Source: CAXGTL01 sp964645705
GTDB taxonomy: Archaea > Nanobdellota > Nanobdellia > Woesearchaeales > CAXGTL01
DNA length: 64,000 bases
Reading direction: 5' to 3'
Assembly: GCA_964645705.1 (NCBI GenBank)
Contig: CAZYAB010000003.1
Coordinates: 62,001 to 126,000 of the forward strand
Shown piece by piece: positions 45,278-53,808 of this stretch (position 1 is its first letter; every line of letters starts with the position of its first letter). Under the pieces are notes generated by a model. The model did not search any database. It worked only from the letters and a program-made list of their open reading frames with translations, and was not told the origin of the DNA. The position numbers and the translations under genes were made by a program.

Positions 45278-46930
45278 ATGCCAACTGTAACATTAAATAA
45301 AAAAATATTTGAACAACTTGTTGGAAAGAAATTGCCTATTGAGAAATTGAAAGATAGGATTAGTATGCTTGGTACTGATCTTGAATCAATAGAAGGTGAT
45401 GAGATCAAGGTAGAAATATTTCCTAATAGGCCAGATATGTTGTCTGAGCAAGGATTTGCGCGTGCTTTTAGTTCTTTTATTGGTGTAAAGACTGGGTTGA
45501 GAAAGTATAATGTTAAGAAAAGTAATGCAAAAATCATTGTTGAAGAGTCTGTTGCTGAATACAGGCCTTGTTCTGCAGCTGCAATTGTTAAAGGTATTAA
45601 GTTTACAGATGAATTAATCAGGGAAATTATGCAAAATCAAGAAAAAATACATAAAACACTTGGAAGGGATAGAACAAAAGTTGCTTTAGGTTACTATATT
45701 CTTGATAAAGTAAAGTTTCCTGTTAAGTATAAAGCAGAAGATCCTAAAAAAATAAAATTCCAACCATTACACTTTCCAAAAGAAATTAATGGAATGCAAA
45801 TATTAAGCCAGCATCCAATGGGCAGAGAGTTTGGTAATCAATTAGAAGGATTTGATAAATTCCCTGTTTACTATGATTCTTTTGGAAAAGTGCTTAGCAT
45901 GCCACCAATAATAAATTCTGATGAAGCAGGAAATGTTGTTCCAGGTGCCTGTGATGTTTTAGTTGAATGTTCTGGATTTGATCAAAGAACTCTTAATATT
46001 GCACTAAATATTAGTGTTACAACATTAGCAGACATGGGCGGGGAAATTTATTCTGTTGAAATAAAATATCCTGATAAAAAGATTGTTACTCCTGATCTTA
46101 GTCCTAAAAAATGGAAAATAAATCTTGATTTTATCAATAAGTGGTTAGGTTTAGAGCTGAAAGAGAAGGATCTTAAGAAATTATTAGAAAAAATGGGTTT
46201 TGGTTATGAAAAAGGCCATGTTTTGGTTCCTGCTTATAGAGCCGATATTATGCATGAAGTTGATTTTGCAGAAGATATTGCAATTTCATATGGTTATGAA
46301 AATTTTAAAGAAGAAATACCTAATGTTGCCACAACTGGCGAAGAAGACCCACTAGAAATATTCAAGAGAAAGGTTGTAGAGACATTGGTCGGGTTGGGCT
46401 TGCTTGAATTAAATACTTATAATCTAACTAGTGAAGATATTCAGAATAAATTAATGAATGTTAATTTTGATTTGATTGAAATGGCAAATGCTGTTTCAAC
46501 AGAGTATGATGTTGTAAGGGCTTGGATGATTCCTGGTCTGCTTGAAGTTTTTAAAAATAATAAACATCATGAATATCCTCAAAGAATATTTGATATGGGT
46601 GTTGTGTTTAAAAAAGATAAAAAAGGTATAACAGAGACAGGAGCTGTTGAGATGACTAGGTTGGCAGTGGGTCTTTGTGAAGAAAAAGCTGATTTTACAA
46701 AGATAAAGCAGATTTTTGATTATTTAATGAGAATGTTGGATGTTGAATATAAGATGAGAGAAGTAGAACATCCGTCATTTATTACAGGAAGAGTTGCAAG
46801 GGTGAGTGTTAAAGGTAAAGATGTTGCTTATATAGGAGAAATACATCCGCAGGTATTGGTTAATTTTGATTTAGATGTTCCTGTTACTGTTTTTGAATTG
46901 AATTTGACAGAGTTGTTTGAGTTATTATAA
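45278..46930 (+). CDS. pheT: phenylalanyl-tRNA synthetase beta subunit
   Basis: 550 aa, the archaeal size. B3/B4 editing region around PVYYDSFGKVLSMPPIINSD and the B5 domain YPDKKIVTPDLSPKKW, followed by the catalytic-like domain starting near ALDIMHEVDFAEDIAISYGY-like sequence (residues about 320-345). It edits Tyr-tRNAPhe and completes the enzyme with PheS. The gene follows pheS with repeat copy 4 between them. Confidence 0.97.
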   Translation: MPTVTLNKKIFEQLVGKKLPIEKLKDRISMLGTDLESIEGDEIKVEIFPNRPDMLSEQGFARAFSSFIGVKTGLRKYNVKKSNAKIIVEESVAEYRPCSAAAIVKGIKFTDELIREIMQNQEKIHKTLGRDRTKVALGYYILDKVKFPVKYKAEDPKKIKFQPLHFPKEINGMQILSQHPMGREFGNQLEGFDKFPVYYDSFGKVLSMPPIINSDEAGNVVPGACDVLVECSGFDQRTLNIALNISVTTLADMGGEIYSVEIKYPDKKIVTPDLSPKKWKINLDFINKWLGLELKEKDLKKLLEKMGFGYEKGHVLVPAYRADIMHEVDFAEDIAISYGYENFKEEIPNVATTGEEDPLEIFKRKVVETLVGLGLLELNTYNLTSEDIQNKLMNVNFDLIEMANAVSTEYDVVRAWMIPGLLEVFKNNKHHEYPQRIFDMGVVFKKDKKGITETGAVEMTRLAVGLCEEKADFTKIKQIFDYLMRMLDVEYKMREVEHPSFITGRVARVSVKGKDVAYIGEIHPQVLVNFDLDVPVTVFELNLTELFELL

Positions 46931-46932
46931 TT

Positions 46933-46980
46933 CCCACCATCCAAACCTCCCGGCCACCCACCCAGGGTTTGATAAGAGGA
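46933..46980 (+). repeat. C-rich interspersed repeat, copy 5
   Basis: Core CTCCCGGCCACCCACCC matches 14 of 17 positions of copy 2. AAACC and GGTTT flank it and could pair. It lies between pheT and the pyrophosphatase gene, three bases past the pheT stop. Confidence 0.7.
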
Positions 46981-46999
46981 CAAAAAAAGAGGTATAATT

Positions 47000-47533
47000 A
47001 TGGTACATTTATGGCATGAGATTAAATCTGGTAATAAGAAACTTGGTGTTGTTAATGTCATAATTGAGATACCAATGGGTTCTAGATGTAAATATGAATT
47101 AGATAAAATATCTGGGGTTATTAAATTGGATAGGATAATACCAAGCGCTGTATCATATCCTGCTAATTATGGTTTTATACCACAAACATTGGCAAATGAT
47201 GGTGATCCATTAGATGTGTTACTTATTTCTTCATCACGTTTTTATCCTGGTATACTTGTCAAAGCAAAGCCAATAGGTGTTATGATTATGATTGATGGTG
47301 GTATTAAGGATGAAAAGATTATATGCGTGCCATTAGGTGATCCTGATTATAAGAATGACAGGTCTATAAAGGATCTTTCTGCCTATAAAAAAACTGTTAT
47401 AGAGGAGTTTTTCAGGGTTTATAAGAATTTAGAAGGAAAAAAAGTTAAAGTAAAGGGCATGAGGCATAGGAAAATTGCTCTTAATTTGATAAAAAAAGCT
47501 TCTAATGATTATAATAAAAGGTTCAATAAATAA
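47000..47533 (+). CDS. ppa: inorganic pyrophosphatase
   Basis: 177 aa family I enzyme. The signature NDGDPLDVLLI holds the metal-binding aspartates. IPMGSRCKYELDKISG, PANYGFIPQTL and GDPDYKNDRSIKDLS are the other conserved blocks. It removes pyrophosphate made by reactions such as aminoacylation. Confidence 0.96.
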   Translation: MVHLWHEIKSGNKKLGVVNVIIEIPMGSRCKYELDKISGVIKLDRIIPSAVSYPANYGFIPQTLANDGDPLDVLLISSSRFYPGILVKAKPIGVMIMIDGGIKDEKIICVPLGDPDYKNDRSIKDLSAYKKTVIEEFFRVYKNLEGKKVKVKGMRHRKIALNLIKKASNDYNKRFNK

Positions 47534-47538
47534 GTTAG

Positions 47539-47550
47539 TTTTATAAACTA
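47539..47550 (+). promoter_or_regulatory. TATA box of pan
   Basis: TTTTATAAACTA is centred about 26 bases before the ATG at 47570, with no Shine-Dalgarno site. Confidence 0.5.
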
Positions 47551-47569
47551 TATTTTCTTTCTTATTGTT

Positions 47570-48742
47570 ATGGCTATTAATATTAAGAGAAAAAGTCAAG
47601 AAACCAATATAGATGAAGTTGAAAGAGTTATGTTTTCATATGCTAGTTCTTCTAATTATTTAGAAGAAGAAAACAAATTATTAAAAGAAACAATTAATCA
47701 ATTAAAAAAGGAAATAGAGAATTATAGAAAAACACCTTTAATGGTTTCTGAAGTAAATGATCTTAATAATGATGGATCAGCAATCATAAGGATTCCTAAT
47801 GGAAATAAGTTTTGTGTAGAAATATCTAATGATATTGATAATATTAAGGTAGGTGATACTGTTCTTGTTGAACAAAAGAATCTTACCATTATTAGAAAGA
47901 TTGATTCTAATAAGAGTTTTGATGTTGAGAAATTCGTCATAATTGAAAAACCAAAGATTGATTGGAAAGAAGTTGGAGGATTAGATGAACAGATAAATGA
48001 AATAAAAGAAGTTGTTGAATTACCATTAAAAAAACCACATTTATTTAAAAAAGTTGGAATAGAGCCTCCTAAAGGCGTTCTTTTGCATGGACCTCCTGGT
48101 ACTGGTAAAACTATCCTTGCAAAAGCTGTTGCAAATTCAACACATTCAACTTTTATTGAAATAGTTGGAAGTGAACTAGTTCAAAAGTTTATAGGAGAAG
48201 GCGCTAAGTTGGTTAAAGAGGTGTTTCAGTTAGCAAAAGAAAAAGCTCCAAGCATTATATTTATTGATGAATTAGATGCAATTGCTGCTACTAGGGTTGA
48301 TGTTGGTACTTCTGGTGAACGAGAAGTGCAGAGAACATTTATGCAGCTGCTTTCTGAGATAGATGGGTTTGATAATCTTGGTAATGTAAAGATAATAGGA
48401 GCAACAAATAGAAAAGATATTCTAGATAAGGCTGTTATCAGGCCTGGTCGTCTTGATAGATTGATACACATAGATCTGCCTAATGACGATGCAAAGAGAG
48501 ATATTCTAAAGATTCATACCAATAAAATGAATCTGAGTGATGATATTAGTTTTAAATCAATTATAAAGCACATGTCTGGGTTTTCAGGTGCAGAGATAAA
48601 AGCTGTTTGTACAGAAGCTGGTTATTTTGCTATTCGTAGAGACGAAACAAGTGTTAATAAAAAAGATTTCTTAGATGCAATTGAGAAAGTTAAACAAAAA
48701 GAAGAATCAGAAAGTAATGATTATATGAGCATGTTTGGTTGA
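47570..48742 (+). CDS. pan: proteasome-activating nucleotidase PAN
   Basis: 390 aa. An N-terminal coiled coil (EEENKLLKETINQLKKEIEN) leads to an OB domain. The AAA+ module has Walker A LHGPPGTGKTILAKA, Walker B SIIFIDELDAIAA and the second region of homology GATNRKDILDKAVIRPGRLD. The hexamer unfolds proteins and feeds the 20S proteasome. The C terminus is SMFG, so the gate-opening HbYX motif would read Met-Phe-Gly, with Phe for Tyr. Confidence 0.96.
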   Translation: MAINIKRKSQETNIDEVERVMFSYASSSNYLEEENKLLKETINQLKKEIENYRKTPLMVSEVNDLNNDGSAIIRIPNGNKFCVEISNDIDNIKVGDTVLVEQKNLTIIRKIDSNKSFDVEKFVIIEKPKIDWKEVGGLDEQINEIKEVVELPLKKPHLFKKVGIEPPKGVLLHGPPGTGKTILAKAVANSTHSTFIEIVGSELVQKFIGEGAKLVKEVFQLAKEKAPSIIFIDELDAIAATRVDVGTSGEREVQRTFMQLLSEIDGFDNLGNVKIIGATNRKDILDKAVIRPGRLDRLIHIDLPNDDAKRDILKIHTNKMNLSDDISFKSIIKHMSGFSGAEIKAVCTEAGYFAIRRDETSVNKKDFLDAIEKVKQKEESESNDYMSMFG

Positions 48743-48745
48743 AAA

Positions 48746-48800
48746 CCCACCTTCCAGCCCCCAACCGCCCACCCTGGTTTGGTAAGTTGTCTATTCTGGG
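48746..48800 (+). repeat. C-rich interspersed repeat, copy 6
   Basis: Core CCCCCAACCGCCCACCC matches 14 of 17 positions of copy 2, followed by GGTTTGGTAAGTTGTC. It starts three bases past the pan stop. Confidence 0.7.
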
Positions 48801-48842
48801 GTTGTATTCTGATATTATTAATTCTATTATAGAAAATAAATA

Positions 48843-48918
48843 TGTGTGTGTTCATTAGTTACTTCCGTTCATCATCACCCGAAGGTTCAGAGGGTGTTCA
48901 CCAAATCATCACACACAG
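48843..48918 (-). ncRNA. candidate C/D-box guide sRNA
   Basis: Read on the minus strand: box C GTGATGA (48912-48906), a 15-nt guide, box D' CTGA (48890-48887), an 8-nt spacer, box C' GTGATGA (48878-48872), a 13-nt guide and a weak box D CTAA (48858-48855). The ends TGTGTGT and ACACACA form a terminal stem. Order and spacing are those of archaeal 2'-O-methylation guides. Predicted targets would contain AGGGTGTTCACCAAA and TTACTTCCGTTCA (as RNA). The spacer holds nothing else except repeat copy 6. Target identity was not checked. Confidence 0.6.
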
Positions 48919-48985
48919 TGTTGAGAATGTTTATTTGTTTTTAAAGGTTATTGCATGTTTATGTATTTTTTAGAGAATATAAGTG

Positions 48986-48995
48986 TTTATAAATA
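48986..48995 (+). promoter_or_regulatory. TATA box of the PIN-like gene
   Basis: TTTATAAATA is centred about 25 bases before the ATG at 49016, which supports that start over an in-frame ATG at 48983. Confidence 0.5.
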
Positions 48996-49015
48996 TTATA
49001 TTGATTCTTTATATT

Positions 49016-49777
49016 ATGATGAAGATTGTTCCAGAATTTATCCCCGCGGGCTTTGATTTAGAAACAATGTTAATTAATTATAAGTATGTGTTTGAAAATA
49101 ATTCTGCGGTTGTTTTAGATACTAATGCTTTTAATCCCCATATTTGGTTTGGTTATTATAGTAAAAAAAGTTCCGAAGCTTGTTTAGCTCGTTTAGCTCA
49201 AGATATAGATTTTAAACATTCTGTTTATCCTCTTGAAGATTTTCTTAAAAAAGTTAGTATTTTATATGGTGGTTTGATGGGTCTTATTATAAGCAACAAC
49301 AATAAAACTCATGTTTTGCCTAATATAAGAAATGAATGTGCAAATAAAATTGAAGCTTACAGAAATTTTATGAAACACTTTTTAAAAACTGGTTATCTTA
49401 AAGATTGTAGAAGGAAAAATCAAAGAAGTATTATTAACCTTTATAATCATATTGCTTACGTGATTGAAGAAATATTAGAAATAGTTCCCTTTTATGAATT
49501 CAATCCCGCCCCTTTTAGATTAAATGTTGATAAGGAGTTAGTACATTATTCATACAGTCTACTAAAAAAATTAGATAGTGTAACAATCATTTCTTCGGAT
49601 TATGGGATTTCTAGAATTTTAGAAAAAGAAACTAAGATAACTCCCATTATGAGCACAAAAAAATTATCTGTAGTAGGAATTAGACTAATAAGAAGTATGA
49701 ATTTTATTAACTTAAGAAAATTTTGGGAATCAGGTAATAAAAAACAAAAAGAATATAGAGATGATTTATTAAGATAG
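49016..49777 (+). CDS. PIN-domain-like putative ribonuclease
   Basis: 253 aa. Acidic residues fall at PIN positions: VVLDTNAFNPHIW near residue 33 (first Asp), VLPNIRNECANKI near 103 (Glu), and VTIISSDYGISRIL near 200 (Asp). Length exceeds simple VapC toxins, and no antitoxin gene is adjacent. It converges with eL14, two bases from its stop. A stand-alone RNA-processing nuclease is possible. Confidence 0.6.
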   Translation: MMKIVPEFIPAGFDLETMLINYKYVFENNSAVVLDTNAFNPHIWFGYYSKKSSEACLARLAQDIDFKHSVYPLEDFLKKVSILYGGLMGLIISNNNKTHVLPNIRNECANKIEAYRNFMKHFLKTGYLKDCRRKNQRSIINLYNHIAYVIEEILEIVPFYEFNPAPFRLNVDKELVHYSYSLLKKLDSVTIISSDYGISRILEKETKITPIMSTKKLSVVGIRLIRSMNFINLRKFWESGNKKQKEYRDDLLR

Positions 49778-49779
49778 AA

Positions 49780-50154
49780 TTATTTCTTAACTTTCTCTTT
49801 TTCTACTGGCTTTGCTTTTTTCTCTTCTACTTTTACTTGTTTTGTTTCTGTCGCTGCTTTCTTCTTACCTTTCCTTTTCTTAACAGGTTTTGCTGTTTTT
49901 GGTTTGTCTTTTTTCTTTTTTACTTTGATTTCTATTTCTAAGTCTTTAAAAGTGTCAATTACGTCTTGGTGAGAAGCATTTTTCTTAATCTTAACTACTT
50001 TGTCTAAAGGTTCAATGTGTTTTATATTGCATTTTCTTCTACGAGTTTGACCATCAATAAGAACAAAATTATCATCTATTATGTCAATGACTATTGCTTT
50101 TTTCTTTGCATCGCGTCCAGCGATCTTTATAACTAATCTTCCTATCTCGATCAT
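49780..50154 (-). CDS. rpl14e: ribosomal protein eL14
   Basis: 124 aa. The KOW-type core IEIGRLVIKIAGRDAKKKAI and DGQTRRRKCNIKHIEPLDK covers the first 75 residues; a Lys/Glu tail follows. The ATG overlaps the eL34 stop by four bases. It is the last gene of the large ribosomal operon here. Confidence 0.94.
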   Translation of the reverse strand: MIEIGRLVIKIAGRDAKKKAIVIDIIDDNFVLIDGQTRRRKCNIKHIEPLDKVVKIKKNASHQDVIDTFKDLEIEIKVKKKKDKPKTAKPVKKRKGKKKAATETKQVKVEEKKAKPVEKEKVKK

Positions 50155-50414
50155 ATTTTGGCCTCTTGCTTAATCTTTTGCCTCATACATCTACTGCATA
50201 AAACTCCGCCATAAGGTCTTTCAGGTCTTTTCTTGCTTTTACACATTCTTTTAAGCTTAAAAGCACGAATATTAGGAACTCCTTTTAAAACAGCTCCACA
50301 TTTACCACATTTAGCCTTACCAGGCTTTCTTTTTCTATAATGAATCTTTGTTTTAGTTGCTGTTTTAACAAAAACTCTTCTTCTGCTTCTTGACTTATGT
50401 TTTCCACTTACCAT
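50151..50414 (-). CDS. rpl34e: ribosomal protein eL34
   Basis: 87 aa. Zinc ligands CGKC and CSRC lie on either side of RPERPYGGVL, and the basic N terminus SGKHKSRSRRRVFVKT is typical. The gene order SecY, DUF106, eL34, eL14 matches archaea, but adk and cmk are missing between. Confidence 0.95.
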   Translation of the reverse strand: MVSGKHKSRSRRRVFVKTATKTKIHYRKRKPGKAKCGKCGAVLKGVPNIRAFKLKRMCKSKKRPERPYGGVLCSRCMRQKIKQEAKI

Positions 50415-50448
50415 GTTTATCCTTTGAAATAATCTTTTATTTATAAAC

Positions 50449-51234
50449 TTAGTGTATCTTTAATACTTTTTTAAGTGTTATGTTTGTTACGATTGAAAAT
50501 AGGATATAAGTCCATATCCAGCCTAATCTTATTCCATTAAAGCTTAATGGTTTCATCTTTTCATTATTAATGCTAATGCTATTTACAAAGTCATCATTTA
50601 TTGGTTTGCTTATTTCAGCATAATTCTTTTCATTAGTTACTAGAACATCTTTTTTATAAATATTGTCTTCATATTTATATTCTAAAAGATATTCATTTTC
50701 TGTCTCTGATTTTAGTTTCCATTCAGCAACATTCTTTTCTTTGTCCCACAACCAGCCTTCTTGTTTTATTTTTTTTATTTCTTGTTCTTTATCACCAACT
50801 ATTTTAATGTTTTCAGGGACAGTTATTGTTGCGCTTCCTGTAATTTCATCTTTAAATTCAATTGTGGTTGTGAATTCTTGTCCAGGTATAATAGGTACAA
50901 AAGCTAGGTGAGCATTTAACCAGCCAAAGACTAAAATAATAGGTATAAATGTAAATATCATTGGTTTAAATGATTGCATCATATATTTCATATTAACTTC
51001 CATTGATTTTTTCTGTATCTCCATCATCTTTTCAGGATTACTTTTGTGCTCTTTCATTTGTTTTTGATAACCTTTTAGCTCTTCTCTTAAACTCTTCATA
51101 AGATTTTGATCTGTTAAATATTTGTAAAGAATAGTAATTATGGCTGATAAACTAACTGAAATTATAATTATTGAAACCAAAGGACTTAATCTTAGCAATG
51201 GACTAAGTATTGGGTCTAATATTGATTGCATCAT
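50449..51234 (-). CDS. DUF106/EMC3-TMCO1-like membrane insertase
   Basis: 261 aa, ATG behind GGTGATTTATC. It has three membrane segments (about 14-36, 90-110, 240-258) and the cytoplasmic coiled region LREELKGYQKQMKEHKSNPE and KMMEIQKKSMEVNMKYMM seen in archaeal Oxa1/YidC-type proteins. A beta-rich extracellular domain of about 120 residues sits before the last helix. It probably helps SecYEG insert membrane proteins, in keeping with its place after secY. Confidence 0.85.
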   Translation of the reverse strand: MMQSILDPILSPLLRLSPLVSIIIISVSLSAIITILYKYLTDQNLMKSLREELKGYQKQMKEHKSNPEKMMEIQKKSMEVNMKYMMQSFKPMIFTFIPIILVFGWLNAHLAFVPIIPGQEFTTTIEFKDEITGSATITVPENIKIVGDKEQEIKKIKQEGWLWDKEKNVAEWKLKSETENEYLLEYKYEDNIYKKDVLVTNEKNYAEISKPINDDFVNSISINNEKMKPLSFNGIRLGWIWTYILFSIVTNITLKKVLKIH

Positions 51235-51246
51235 GATAAATCACCT

Positions 51247-51275
51247 ATTCCATAAACCTCCTCATTGCAGGATGC
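51247..51275. repeat. duplicated secY 3' end, downstream copy
   Basis: 29 bases identical to 51354-51382, which encode the last SecY residues. With one mismatch the identity runs on for five more bases. It is the non-coding copy. Confidence 0.85.
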
Positions 51276-51353
51276 GTATCGCATGCACCCTTATCAGGCT
51301 GCACCGGGATGGTGCGGCATGCACTCGCTATCGCTCGCTTAGCCCCACATTTC
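51276..51353. repeat. GC-rich palindromic insert between the secY 3'-end copies
   Basis: 78 bases, clearly richer in G+C than the surroundings. GCATGCACC and GGTGCGGCATGC can form an imperfect stem. On the minus strand AGCGAGCGATAGCGAGTGC is a short internal repetition. No ORF. Confidence 0.7.
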
Positions 51354-52785
51354 ATTCCATAAACCTCCTCATTGCAGGATGCATATCCATCATGTGTTGT
51401 TTTGCTATTTCTTCATATAATTTATAGATAATCATAACAGCTAGTAATATTCCTGTTCCACGTGACAATGCACCTACTAGGTCAGCAAATGCAGCTAAAA
51501 ATCCTACTGTTATTCCACCCATTATTGTTAAAGGCCAAATGTATCTGTTTAAAATATATTCAAGCACTCTAGGGTCTCTTCTAAATCCAGGCACTTGTAA
51601 ACCTGTATTAAGAATTTGGTTTGCTTGTGACTTTGCATCCATTCCAGATGTTTGCACCCAGAAAACTGCGAATATCACAGAACCGATTATCATAAATAAC
51701 ATATAACTTAAACCTTGTACATAATGGTCTATTGGAACACCTGTGAAACCATTTATTATTATTTCTCCTACTAATCCTAGCCTGCCGCCTGGTATTGAAA
51801 CCCATTTAACAAGACCACTTACAGGATTATTACCTTGATATTGTCCAACAAGGTATTGAGAAATAAACATCATAATATTTCCTGCACCTTTTGCAGTCCA
51901 ATTTTGTAATAATCTGGCTAATAATTGCAGATTTGCCATTAGAGCTGCAACTAAAATAACAGGAATATTGCTCGTATAAATAAAAGCAAGAGGCCATCTT
52001 ATGCCGTGTCCTCTTATTCTACCAAAACTTAATGGTATTTCTACTTTCATTGCTTGTGCATAAACAGCAATTGCAAATACAAGAACAGTACCAATTACTG
52101 CTGCTAATTTTAAACCAACAGTTGTTGTTTCTCCTAATGGTAATGCTCTTATTAGTTCTGGCAGCGCCCCTATGAATTCTTCTCCTGCTTGTCCGCCTGG
52201 TCCAATTACATGGAACCAGCTAAATCCTTGAACAAAGATTTCTTCAGAAACACCTGCTGCAATAAATAAACTTATACCATGGCCAAAACCCCATTTAGTT
52301 ATAACTTCATCTAAGAACATAATCATGATTCCGCCCAAGATTAGTTGAAATATTATTATTGAAGGTGATATTCCTACTTCTGGTGGAAGAGCATTCATAT
52401 AAACATAGATGAAAGCTTCGAATACAACAAAGAAAAACGATGTTAGTTTTTGAATACCTTGATATCTTTTTCTTCCTTCTGGTGTTTTTGTATCAAATTT
52501 AACAAGGCCAGATCCTTGCAACAATTGTAAAACAATTGAACCTGTTACAATCGGACCAATTCCTAATGATATGATGCTTCCAAATTTCGCACCCAAAATA
52601 ATAGAAATAAATTCAAATTGTTCTTTCGCAGCTTGTCCCAATCCGAATAATGGAATAGAACCCATGACAAAATAAAGTACTAAAACCATCAATGTCCACT
52701 TAAGTTTTTCTTTGAAAGAAACACGTTTTTGTTGTGGACCTTGAACTTCAGGAAGATTGTTTAATATTGCGTCATAAAATGCCAT
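51352..52785 (-). CDS. secY: preprotein translocase subunit SecY
   Basis: 477 aa from the ATG giving MAFYDAILNNLPEVQ; a TTG six bases upstream is less likely. Ten membrane segments, with the plug and lateral-gate regions ISLGIGPIVTGSIVLQLLQG and KWGFGHGISLFIAAGV. The C terminus MHPAMRRFME is present twice in the DNA (see the repeat). It follows uL15 in the spc-type order. Confidence 0.97.
   Translation of the reverse strand: MAFYDAILNNLPEVQGPQQKRVSFKEKLKWTLMVLVLYFVMGSIPLFGLGQAAKEQFEFISIILGAKFGSIISLGIGPIVTGSIVLQLLQGSGLVKFDTKTPEGRKRYQGIQKLTSFFFVVFEAFIYVYMNALPPEVGISPSIIIFQLILGGIMIMFLDEVITKWGFGHGISLFIAAGVSEEIFVQGFSWFHVIGPGGQAGEEFIGALPELIRALPLGETTTVGLKLAAVIGTVLVFAIAVYAQAMKVEIPLSFGRIRGHGIRWPLAFIYTSNIPVILVAALMANLQLLARLLQNWTAKGAGNIMMFISQYLVGQYQGNNPVSGLVKWVSIPGGRLGLVGEIIINGFTGVPIDHYVQGLSYMLFMIIGSVIFAVFWVQTSGMDAKSQANQILNTGLQVPGFRRDPRVLEYILNRYIWPLTIMGGITVGFLAAFADLVGALSRGTGILLAVMIIYKLYEEIAKQHMMDMHPAMRRFME
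51354..51382. repeat. duplicated secY 3' end, coding copy
   Basis: Encodes the last residues of SecY and its stop region, and is identical to 51247-51275. Confidence 0.85.
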
Positions 52786-52798
52786 TTTCAATTAAATT

Positions 52799-53338
52799 TT
52801 ATTTGTTTTGTGTTTTATTTTTTTGATTTCTTTCAGTTTGATTTTTATCTTGCTTTTCTTCTTTTTCAGTATTTTTTTCCTTTTCAGGCGCTTTTGTTAG
52901 AATTATTTTTCCGCCTGCTTTTTCTACTTTTTCTTTTACTTTATTTGAACATTTCTTCACACTAATTTCAAGTTTTGATTTAATAATTCCTTTACTTAAT
53001 AATTTATCATATCCTAATTTATCAAGATCAATTATATAATTATTATTCTTTTTTTGGATCTTTTCATTTTTTAACCATTTATTTAATTTAATTTCAATTG
53101 TTTGCGTATTTATTGTTCTGTCTTTCTTTGATTTAGGTTTCATAATTGGTCCACTAAAATATTTCTTTTTTGAACCCCATAATTGTGTTTTTTTTGTATC
53201 TGCTCTTTTTCCTGTACCTGCTCTTCCTCTTCCGCCTCTGCTTCCAGCTCCTCTGTGCTTTTTCATACTTCCCCAGCCATGAGTTTTTGATCCACGCTGT
53301 CTACTGTTTTTTTTTCTTTTGTTTATTGTCATGATCAC
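52799..53338 (-). CDS. rpl15: ribosomal protein uL15
   Basis: 179 aa. The glycine-arginine loop THGWGSMKKHRGAGSRGGRG is the signature. A Lys/Glu/Asn tail of about 30 residues ends the chain. A GTG overlaps the uL30 stop by four bases; ATG at 53332 is the alternative start. Confidence 0.95.
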   Translation of the reverse strand: MIMTINKRKKNSRQRGSKTHGWGSMKKHRGAGSRGGRGRAGTGKRADTKKTQLWGSKKKYFSGPIMKPKSKKDRTINTQTIEIKLNKWLKNEKIQKKNNNYIIDLDKLGYDKLLSKGIIKSKLEISVKKCSNKVKEKVEKAGGKIILTKAPEKEKNTEKEEKQDKNQTERNQKNKTQNK

Positions 53339-53808
53339 AACATCCTCTTTATAAGATCATTGATCTTCTTACCACGATAACCTAAAACACCACCAATTTG
53401 GTAAGACTTTTTAATACCTTTTCTTTCAAATCCTCCTTTTGGCGGACTCAATCTGAAGTAAGGTTTTAGTTTTTTACCATTATATTCTAAATATTTTTTA
53501 TAATTTATCTTGCCTTTTGAATCTTTGACTCTACCTTTATATTCTTCTCCCCTTTTTTCAATAAGTAGTTTATATGTTTCATTGTCTATTTCACCATAAG
53601 TAACATAATCTTTGCATTTAACAACCATTCCTATTATACTAGGGTTTTTATCTAGGACAACACAGTGATTTTTTCTTAATAGTCTTAACATCTTTAATGT
53701 ATCTTTAGTTTGTCTTTTTATTCCTACAAGTCCTCTAATTAAAATTACTGCAATCTTTTCATTTTTAGTATTACTAACTTTCTTTTGTTTATTCTTGTTT
53801 TCTTCCAT
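53335..53808 (-). CDS. rpl30: ribosomal protein uL30
   Basis: 157 aa from ATG with GAGGG upstream (MEENKNKQKKVSNTKN). Core IAVILIRGLVGIKRQTKDTL and the archaeal long form ending YQIGGVLGYRGKKINDLIKR. It overlaps the uS5 3' end by 20 bases. Confidence 0.95.
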   Translation of the reverse strand: MEENKNKQKKVSNTKNEKIAVILIRGLVGIKRQTKDTLKMLRLLRKNHCVVLDKNPSIIGMVVKCKDYVTYGEIDNETYKLLIEKRGEEYKGRVKDSKGKINYKKYLEYNGKKLKPYFRLSPPKGGFERKGIKKSYQIGGVLGYRGKKINDLIKRML

